Origin: Ptiloglossa arizonensis
Lineage: Eukaryota; Arthropoda; Insecta; Hymenoptera; Colletidae
Direction of reading: 5' to 3'
DNA: 64,000 nucleotides
Assembly: GCF_051014685.1 (NCBI RefSeq)
Contig: NW_027478779.1
Span: 434,001-498,000, forward strand
Shown piece by piece: positions 54,768 to 64,000 of this stretch. Each line of letters opens with the position of its first letter. Position 1 is the first letter of the stretch. The translations under genes and the position numbers were made by a program. The notes under the pieces were generated by a model. The model was not told the DNA's origin, did not search any database, and saw nothing but the letters and a program-made list of their open reading frames with translations.

Positions 54768-57433
54768 GCAAAATACACGTTATACGTTATACGTTATAAG
54801 TTACACGTTATACGTTATACGTTACACGTTATACGTTATACGTTATACTTTATACGTTATACGTTATACGTTATACGTTATACGTTATACGTTATACGTT
54901 ATACGTTATACGTTATACGTTATACGTTATACGTTATACGTTATACGTTATACGTTATACGTTATACGTTATGCGTTATACGTTACACGTTATACGTTAT
55001 ACGTTATACGTTATACGTTACACGTTATACGTTATACGTTATACGTCATAGGATACACGATACACGTTATACGTTATACGTAATATGTAATAGGTTATAC
55101 GTTCTACGTTATTCGTTATACGCTATACGTTATACGTTATACGTTATACGTTATACGTTATACGTTATACGTTATACGTTATACGTTATACGTTATACGT
55201 TATACGTTATACGTTATACGTTATACGTTATACGTTATACGTCACACGTTATACGTTATACGCTACACGTTATACGTTATACGTTTCACGTTATACGTTA
55301 TACGTTATACGTTATACGTCATACGTTATACGTTATACGTTACACGTTATACGTCACACGTTATACGTTATTCGTTACACGTTATACGTTATACGTTATA
55401 CGTTATACGTCATAGGATACACGATACACGTTATACGTTATACGTAATATGTAATAGGTTATACGTTCTACGTTATTCGTTATACGTTATACGTTATACG
55501 TTATACGTTATACGTTATACGTTATACGTTATACGTTATACGTTATACGTTATACGTAATACGTTATACGTTATGCGTTATACGTTACACGTTATACGTT
55601 ATACGTTATACGTTATACGTTACACGTTATACGTTATACGTTATACGTCATAGGATACACGATACACGTTATACGTTATACGTAATATGTAATAGGTTAT
55701 ACGTTCTACGTTATTCGTTATACGTTATACGTTATACGTTATACGTTATACGTTATACGTTATACGTTATACGTTATACGTTATACGTTATACGTTATAC
55801 GTTATACGTTATACGTTATACGTTATACGTTATACGTTATACGTTATACGTCACACGTTATACGTTATACGCTACACGTTATACGTTATACGTTACACGT
55901 TATACGTTATACGTTATACGTTATACGTTATACGTTATACGTTATACGTTACACGTTATACGTCACACGTTATACGTTATTCGTTACACGTTATACGTTA
56001 TACGTTATACGTTATACGTTATACGTTATACGTTATACGTTATACGTTATACGTTATACGTCACACGTTACACGTTATACGTTACACGTTATACGTTATA
56101 CGTTATACGTTATACGTTATACGTTATACGTTATACGTTATACGTTATCGTTAAACGTTATACGTTATACGTTAAGCGTTATACGTTATACGTTATAAGT
56201 TATACGTTATACGTTATACGTTATACGTTATACGTTATACGTTATACGTTATACGTTATACGTTATACGTTATACGTTACACGTTATACGTTATACGTTA
56301 TACGTCATAGGATACACGATACACGTTATACGTTATACGTAATATGTAATAGGTTATACGTTCTACGTTATTCGTTATACGTTATACGTTATACGTTATA
56401 CGTTATACGTTATACGTTATACGTTATACGTTATACGTTATACGTTATACGTTATACGTTATACGTTATGCGTTATACGTTACGCGTTATACGTTATTCG
56501 TTATACGTTATACGTTATACGTTATACGTTATACGTTATACGTTATACGTTATACGTTATACGTTATACGTTATACGTTATACGTTATACGTTATACGTT
56601 ATGCGTTATACGTTATGCGTTATACGTTATACGTTATACGTTATACGTTATACGTTATACGTTATACGTTATACGTTATACGTTATACGTAATATGTAAT
56701 AGGTTATACGTTCTACGTTATGCGTTATACGTTACACGTTATACGTTATTCGTTATACGTTATACGTTATACGTTATACGTTATACGTTATACGTTATAC
56801 GTAATATGTAATACGTTATAAGTTTTACATTATTCGTTATACGTTCTTCGTTACACGTTGTACGTTCTTCGTTACACGTTGTACGTTATACGTTATGCGT
56901 TAGACGTTACACATTATACGTTATACGTTACACGTTATACGTTATACGTTATACGTTATACGTTATACGTTATACGTTATACGTTATACGTTATACGTTA
57001 TACGTTATACGTTATACGTTATACGTAATACGTTAAACGTTATACGTTATACGTTATACGTTATACGTAATACGTTATACGTTATACCTTATACGTTATA
57101 CGTTATACGTTATACGTTATACGGCATAGGTTACACGATACACGTTATACGTTATACGTAATATGTAATAGGTTATACGTTCTACGTTATTCGTTATACG
57201 TTATACGTTATACGTTATACGTTATACGTTATACGTTATACTCTTATACGTTATACGTTATACGTTATACGTTATGCGTTATACGTTACACGTTATACGT
57301 TATTCGTTATACGTTATACGTTATACGTTATACGTTATACGTTATACGTTATACGTTATACGTTATACGTTTTACGTTTACGTTCTTCGTTACACGTTAT
57401 ACGTTATACGTTATACGTTATACGTCATAGCTT
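54768..57433 (+). repeat. Longer precursor-like unit between CTTGCAAAA words (2666 bp)
   Basis: This unit is bounded by the same word as the 1.77-kb units. It contains the same GTTTCAC or GTTACAC, GTCACAC, GTTATTC, GTCATAG cassette and GTTAGAC series, plus about 900 bp of extra cassettes. It shows the GTTATAA variant right after the word (54.79 kb) that reappears at 61.01 kb. It also has a doubled GTTCTTC/GTTGTAC pair at 56.84-56.89 kb not seen in the later units. Confidence 0.72.
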
Positions 57434-59204
57434 GCAAAATACACGTTATACGTTATACGTTATACGTTACACGTTATACGTTATACGTTACACGTTATAC
57501 GTTATACGTTATACTTTATACGTTATACGTTATACGTTATACGTTATACGTTATACGTTATACGTTATACGTTATACGTTATACGTTATACGTTATACGT
57601 TATACGTTATACGTTATACGTTATACGTTTCACGTTATACGTTATACGTTATACGTTATACGTTATACGTTATACGTTATACGTTACACGTTATACGTCA
57701 CACGTTATACGTTATTCGTTACACGTTATACGTTATACGTTATACGTTATACGTTATACGTTATACGTTATACGTTATACGTTATACGTTATACGTCACA
57801 CGTTATACGTTATACGTTACACGTTATACGTTATACGTTATACGTTATACGTAATACGTTATACGTTATACGTTATACGTTATACGTTATACGTTATACG
57901 TTATACGTTACACGTTATACGTTATACGTTATACGTCATAGGATACACGATACACGTTATACGTTATACGTAATATGTAATAGGTTATACGTTCTACGTT
58001 ATTCGTTATACGTTATACGTTATACGTTATACGTTATACGTTATACGTTATACGTTATACGTTATACGTTATACGTTATACGTTATACGTTATACGTTAT
58101 GCGTTATACGTTACGCGTTATACGTTATTCGTTATACGTTATACGTTATACGTTATACGTTATACGTTATACGTTATACGTTATACGTTATACGTTATAC
58201 GTTATACGTTATGCGTTATACGTTACACGTTATACGTTATACGTTATACGTTATACGTTACACGTTATACGTTATACGTTATACGTCATAGGATACACGA
58301 TACACGTTATACGTTATACGTAATATGTAATAGGTTATACGTTCTACGTTATTCGTTATACGTTATACGTTATACGTTATACGTTATACGTTATACGTTA
58401 TACGTTATACGTTATACGTTATACGTTATACGTTATACGTTATACGTTATACGTTATACGTTATACGTTATACGTTATACGTAATATGTAATAGGTTATA
58501 CGTTCTACGTTATGCGTTATACGTTACACGTTATACGTTATTCGTTATACGTTATACGTTATACGTTATACGTTATACGTTATACGTTATACGTAATATG
58601 TAATACGTTATAAGTTTTACATTATTCGTTATACGTTCTTCGTTACACGTTGTACGTTATACGTTATGCGTTAGACGTTACACATTATACGTTATACGTT
58701 ACACGTTATACGTTATACGTTATACGTTATACGTTATACGTTATACGTTATACGTTATACGTTATACGTTATACGTTATACGTTATACGTTATACGTAAT
58801 ACGTTAAACGTTATACGTTATACGTTATACGTTATACGTAATACGTTATACGTTATACCTTATACGTTATACGTTATACGTTATACGTTATACGGCATAG
58901 GTTACACGATACACGTTATACGTTATACGTAATATGTAATAGGTTATACGTTCTACGTTATTCGTTATACGTTATACGTTATACGTTATACGTTATACGT
59001 TATACGTTATACTCTTATACGTTATACGTTATACGTTATACGTTATGCGTTATACGTTACACGTTATACGTTATTCGTTATACGTTATACGTTATACGTT
59101 ATACGTTATACGTTATACGTTATACGTTATACGTTATACGTTTTACGTTTACGTTCTTCGTTACACGTTATACGTTATACGTTATACGTTATACGTCATA
59201 GCTT
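57434..59204 (+). repeat. 1.77-kb higher-order repeat, unit 1
   Basis: The unit starts at GCAAAATACACG and is 1771 bp (253 heptamers). In order it carries CTTTATAC, GTTTCAC near 57.63 kb, GTCACAC/GTTATTC, GTAATAC, GTCATAG cassette, GTTATGC/GTTACGC, a second GTCATAG cassette, node plus GTTATGC, node plus GTTATAA and GTTAGAC at 58.59-58.68 kb, GTAATAC/GTTAAAC, GGCATAG at 58.89 kb, CTCTTATACG, and a 6-bp GTTTAC unit before the next start word. Confidence 0.9.
58593..58692 (+). repeat. GTTAGAC cassette, representative of 9 copies
   Basis: The cassette is the node (T3A+C7T, T3A), consensus, C7A, A4T-type unit, ATTATTC, consensus, GTTCTTC, GTTACAC, GTTGTAC, consensus, GTTATGC, GTTAGAC, GTTACAC, ATTATAC. 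Copies have their node at 42948, 46593, 51665, 54170, 56801, 58593, 60385, 61267 and 62975. The middle part resembles the block B cassette, which suggests a common ancestor that later separated by block. Confidence 0.82.
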
Positions 59205-60982
59205 GCAAAATACACGTTATACGTTATACGTTATACGTTACACGTTATACGTTATACGTTACACGTTATACGTTATACGTTATACTTTATACGTTATACG
59301 TTATACGTTATACGTTATACGTTATACGTTATACGTTATACGTTATACGTTATACGTTATACGTTATACGTTATACGTTATACGTTATACGTTATACGTT
59401 TCACGTTATACGTTATACGTTATACGTTATACGTTATACGTTATACGTTATACGTTACACGTTATACGTCACACGTTATACGTTATTCGTTACACGTTAT
59501 ACGTTATACGTTATACGTTATACGTTATACGTTATACGTTATACGTTATACGTTATACGTTATACGTCACACGTTATACGTTATACGTTACACGTTATAC
59601 GTTATACGTTATACGTTATACGTAATACGTTATACGTTATACGTTATACGTTATACGTTATACGTTATACGTTATACGTTACACGTTATACGTTATACGT
59701 TATACGTCATAGGATACACGATACACGTTATACGTTATACGTAATATGTAATAGGTTATACGTTCTACGTTATTCGTTATACGTTATACGTTATACGTTA
59801 TACGTTATACGTTATACGTTATACGTTATACGTTATACGTTATACGTTATACGTTATACGTTATACGTTATGCGTTATACGTTACGCGTTATACGTTATT
59901 CGTTATACGTTATACGTTATACGTTATACGTTATACGTTATACGTTATACGTTATACGTTATACGTTATACGTTATACGTTATACGTTATGCGTTATACG
60001 TTACACGTTATACGTTATACGTTATACGTTATACGTTACACGTTATACGTTATACGTTATACGTCATAGGATACACGATACACGTTATACGTTATACGTA
60101 ATATGTAATAGGTTATACGTTCTACGTTATTCGTTATACGTTATACGTTATACGTTATACGTTATACGTTATACGTTATACGTTATACGTTATACGTTAT
60201 ACGTTATACGTTATACGTTATACGTTATACGTTATACGTTATACGTTATACGTTATACGTTATACGTTATACGTAATATGTAATAGGTTATACGTTCTAC
60301 GTTATGCGTTATACGTTACACGTTATACGTTATTCGTTATACGTTATACGTTATACGTTATACGTTATACGTTATACGTTATACGTAATATGTAATACGT
60401 TATAAGTTTTACATTATTCGTTATACGTTCTTCGTTACACGTTGTACGTTATACGTTATGCGTTAGACGTTACACATTATACGTTATACGTTACACGTTA
60501 TACGTTATACGTTATACGTTATACGTTATACGTTATACGTTATACGTTATACGTTATACGTTATACGTTATACGTTATACGTTATACGTAATACGTTAAA
60601 CGTTATACGTTATACGTTATACGTTATACGTAATACGTTATACGTTATACCTTATACGTTATACGTTATACGTTATACGTCATAGGTTACACGATATACG
60701 TTATACGTTATACGTAATATGTAATAGGTTATACGTTCTACGTTATTCGTTATACGTTATACGTTATACGTTATACGTTATACGTTATACGTTATACGTT
60801 ATACTCTTATACGTTATACGTTATACGTTATGCGTTATACGTTACACGTTATACGTTATTCGTTATACGTTATACGTTATACGTTATACGTTATACGTTA
60901 TACGTTATACGTTATACGTTTTACGTTTACGTTCTTCGTTACACGTTATACGTTATACGTTATACGTTATACGTCATAGCTT
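59205..60982 (+). repeat. 1.77-kb higher-order repeat, unit 2
   Basis: 1778 bp (254 heptamers), one heptamer longer than units 1 and 4, with the same series of variants. One private feature is GTCATAG followed by GATATAC near 60.68-60.69 kb, where units 1, 3 and 4 have GGCATAG followed by GATACAC. Confidence 0.9.
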
Positions 60983-61815
60983 GCAAAATACACGTTATAC
61001 GTTATACGTTATAAGTTACACGTTATACGTTATACGTTACACGTTATACGTTATACGTTATACTTTATACGTTATACGTTATACGTTATACGTTATACGT
61101 TATACGTTATACGTTATACGTTATACGTTATACGTTATACGTTATACGTAATATGTAATAGGTTATACGTTCTACGTTATGCGTTATACGTTACACGTTA
61201 TACGTTATTCGTTATACGTTATACGTTATACGTTATACGTTATACGTTATACGTTATACGTTATACGTAATATGTAATACGTTATAAGTTTTACATTATT
61301 CGTTATACGTTCTTCGTTACACGTTGTACGTTATACGTTATGCGTTAGACGTTACACATTATACGTTATACGTTACACGTTATACGTTATACGTTATACG
61401 TTATACGTTATACGTTATACGTTATACGTTATACGTTATACGTTATACGTTATACGTTATACGTTATACGTAATACGTTAAACGTTATACGTTATACGTT
61501 ATACGTTATACGTAATACGTTATACGTTATACCTTATACGTTATACGTTATACGTTATACGTTATACGGCATAGGTTACACGATACACGTTATACGTTAT
61601 ACGTAATATGTAATAGGTTATACGTTCTACGTTATTCGTTATACGTTATACGTTATACGTTATACGTTATACGTTATACGTTATACTCTTATACGTTATA
61701 CGTTATACGTTATACGTTATACGTTATACGTTATACGTTATACGTTATACGTTTTACGTTTACGTTCTTCGTTACACGTTATACGTTATACGTTATACGT
61801 TATACGTCATAGCTT
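60983..61815 (+). repeat. 1.77-kb higher-order repeat, unit 3, internally deleted to 833 bp
   Basis: This unit begins with the start word followed by GTTATAA, as at 54.79 kb. It passes from CTTTATAC directly to the node at about 61.15 kb and omits the GTTTCAC-to-second-cassette part, about 860-880 bp. It also lacks the GTTATGC/GTTATTC piece between CTCTTATACG and the GTTTAC unit. The total is 945 bp (135 heptamers) less than unit 2 and the loss is in register. Confidence 0.88.
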
Positions 61816-63586
61816 GCAAAATACACGTTATACGTTATACGTTATACGTTACACGTTATACGTTATACGTTACACGTTATACGTTATACGTTATACTTTA
61901 TACGTTATACGTTATACGTTATACGTTATACGTTATACGTTATACGTTATACGTTATACGTTATACGTTATACGTTATACGTTATACGTTATACGTTATA
62001 CGTTATACGTTTCACGTTATACGTTATACGTTATACGTTATACGTTATACGTTATACGTTATACGTTACACGTTATACGTCACACGTTATACGTTATTCG
62101 TTACACGTTATACGTTATACGTTATACGTTATACGTTATACGTTATACGTTATACGTTATACGTTATACGTTATACGTCACACGTTATACGTTATACGTT
62201 ACACGTTATACGTTATACGTTATACGTTATACGTAATACGTTATACGTTATACGTTATACGTTATACGTTATACGTTATACGTTATACGTTACACGTTAT
62301 ACGTTATACGTTATACGTCATAGGATACACGATACACGTTATACGTTATACGTAATATGTAATAGGTTATACGTTCTACGTTATTCGTTATACGTTATAC
62401 GTTATACGTTATACGTTATACGTTATACGTTATACGTTATACGTTATACGTTATACGTTATACGTTATACGTTATACGTTATGCGTTATACGTTACGCGT
62501 TATACGTTATTCGTTATACGTTATACGTTATACGTTATACGTTATACGTTATACGTTATACGTTATACGTTATACGTTATACGTTATACGTTATGCGTTA
62601 TACGTTACACGTTATACGTTATACGTTATACGTTATACGTTACACGTTATACGTTATACGTTATACGTCATAGGATACACGATACACGTTATACGTTATA
62701 CGTAATATGTAATAGGTTATACGTTCTACGTTATTCGTTATACGTTATACGTTATACGTTATACGTTATACGTTATACGTTATACGTTATACGTTATACG
62801 TTATACGTTATACGTTATACGTTATACGTTATACGTTATACGTTATACGTTATACGTTATACGTAATATGTAATAGGTTATACGTTCTACGTTATGCGTT
62901 ATACGTTACACGTTATACGTTATTCGTTATACGTTATACGTTATACGTTATACGTTATACGTTATACGTTATACGTAATATGTAATACGTTATAAGTTTT
63001 ACATTATTCGTTATACGTTCTTCGTTACACGTTGTACGTTATACGTTATGCGTTAGACGTTACACATTATACGTTATACGTTACACGTTATACGTTATAC
63101 GTTATACGTTATACGTTATACGTTATACGTTATACGTTATACGTTATACGTTATACGTTATACGTTATACGTTATACGTAATACGTTAAACGTTATACGT
63201 TATACGTTATACGTTATACGTAATACGTTATACGTTATACCTTATACGTTATACGTTATACGTTATACGTTATACGGCATAGGTTACACGATACACGTTA
63301 TACGTTATACGTAATATGTAATAGGTTATACGTTCTACGTTATTCGTTATACGTTATACGTTATACGTTATACGTTATACGTTATACGTTATACTCTTAT
63401 ACGTTATACGTTATACGTTATACGTTATGCGTTATACGTTACACGTTATACGTTATTCGTTATACGTTATACGTTATACGTTATACGTTATACGTTATAC
63501 GTTATACGTTATACGTTATACGTTTTACGTTTACGTTCTTCGTTACACGTTATACGTTATACGTTATACGTTATACGTCATAGCTT
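61816..63586 (+). repeat. 1.77-kb higher-order repeat, unit 4
   Basis: 1771 bp, the same length as unit 1, with the same series of variants including GGCATAG at 63.27 kb. Several stretches of variants match unit 1 with no difference that I can see by eye. Confidence 0.9.
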
Positions 63587-64000
63587 GCAAAATACACGTT
63601 ATACGTTATACGTTATACGTTACACGTTATACGTTATACGTTACACGTTATACGTTATACGTTATACTTTATACGTTATACGTTATACGTTATACGTTAT
63701 ACGTTATACGTTATACGTTATACGTTATACGTTATACGTTATACGTTATACGTTATACGTTATACGTTATACGTTATACGTTTCACGTTATACGTTATAC
63801 GTTATACGTTATACGTTATACGTTATACGTTATACGTTACACGTTATACGTCACACGTTATACGTTATTCGTTACACGTTATACGTTATACGTTATACGT
63901 TATACGTTATACGTTATACGTTATACGTTATACGTTATACGTTATACGTTATACGTCACACGTTATACGTTATACGTTACACGTTATACGTTATACGTTA
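63587..64000 (+). repeat. 1.77-kb higher-order repeat, unit 5 (cut by window end)
   Basis: This partial unit shows the start word, CTTTATAC, GTTTCAC near 63.78 kb, GTCACAC/GTTATTC and GTCACAC in the same order as units 1, 2 and 4. The higher-order repeat therefore continues beyond the window. Confidence 0.88.

Larger units (their letters stand above)
1..64000 (+). repeat. GTTATAC heptamer satellite array filling the window
   Basis: A 7-bp tandem repeat, GTTATAC, covers every part of the window, roughly 9,100 units. Perfect runs reach about 310 bp. Interruptions are almost all single or double substitutions inside a heptamer and keep the 7-bp register. The commonest variants are GTTACAC, GTTATGC, GTTGTAC, GTTTTAC, GTTATTC, GTAATAC, GTCATAC, GTCACAC, GTTCTTC and GCTATAC. 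Changes gather at positions 3-6, while G1, T2 and C7 are rarely changed. The + strand has no stop in the consensus and the - strand has TAA every 21 nt per frame, so long + frames are automatic and do not indicate coding. No unique DNA, gene, RNA gene or mobile element is visible. An array of this size is typical of eukaryotic constitutive heterochromatin, which is inference. The species cannot be named from the sequence. Confidence 0.98.
36241..64000 (+). repeat. Array block D: block A-type cassettes plus a long higher-order repeat
   Basis: From about 36.2 kb the block C cassette disappears and cassettes of the block A type return. About 28 copies open with GTCATAG then two GATACAC units, lead through the CGTAATATGTAATA node, and end with A4C and A6T units. 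Starts include about 38.08, 39.02, 40.50, 40.93, 40.97, 42.02, 43.89, 44.31, 44.35, 45.67, 47.47, 48.01, 48.59, 49.13, 49.37, 51.12, 51.63, 53.67, 55.05, 55.41, 55.65, 56.30, 57.94, 58.29, 59.71, 60.06, 62.32 and 62.67 kb. Elements unique to this block are the CTTGCAAAA word (10 copies), a CTCTTATACG word (about 11 copies) and a GTTAGAC/GTTACAC/ATTATAC run (9 copies). The array is cut by the window end, so it continues. No gene is seen. Confidence 0.82.

Noticed and set aside
1..64000. Telomere repeat array
   Set aside because: GTTATAC has no G-run and matches neither TTTAGGG, TTAGGG, TTAGG nor other telomere motifs I know in any phase. The extensive internal variation and higher-order structure also do not fit a terminal array.
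1..64000. CRISPR array
   Set aside because: There are no unique spacers of constant length between repeats. What lies between cassettes is more heptamer repeat of variable length.
1..64000. TATA-box promoters at each TTATAC
   Set aside because: The motif occurs in every consensus unit by construction and has no gene or initiator context.

Overview
The whole 64 kb is one simple-sequence satellite array. The unit is the heptamer GTTATAC, read on the + strand; other phases give ACGTTAT and the reverse complement is GTATAAC. It runs from the first base to the last with no unique sequence, gene, RNA gene, transposon or spacer. The unit is 28.6% G+C, so the window is about 29% G+C. An uninterrupted array of this size points to eukaryotic constitutive heterochromatin (pericentromere, B or sex chromosome, or subtelomere) in a long-read assembly. 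The unit is not one of the telomere repeats I know and I cannot name the species.

The long open reading frames are a by-product of the repeat. Seven is coprime to three, so all three + frames read the same stop-free heptapeptide (YTLYVIR). The - strand has TAA in every frame every 21 nt. I therefore annotate no CDS.

The information in the array lies in variant heptamers and their order. Almost all departures from consensus are substitutions that keep the 7-bp register. Runs of variants form recognisable cassettes, and these recur in four domains. Block A (about 1-7.9 kb) has T3C/A4C/A6T doublets and several local duplications. Block B (about 7.9-19.9 kb) has about 30 full or partial copies of a long cassette of about 19 heptamers. 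Block C (about 19.9-36.2 kb) has 29 copies of a different 5-heptamer cassette. Block D (about 36.2-64 kb) returns to block A-type cassettes and adds its own, ending in a higher-order repeat of about 1.77 kb. The short node CGTAATATGTAATA occurs in all four blocks.

Long segments are duplicated within the array at spacings of 56, 231/238, 245, 315, 476, 609, 742/756, about 1771, 1806, 2058, 2170, 2193, about 2230 and 3367 bp. Most are exact multiples of 7. Where a pair differs, it is usually by a whole number of heptamers. This fits amplification by unequal exchange or replication slippage in register, with cassettes carried along as passengers and marking the history of the array. All positions and counts were read by eye; in pure heptamer stretches the boundaries are uncertain by tens of bases.
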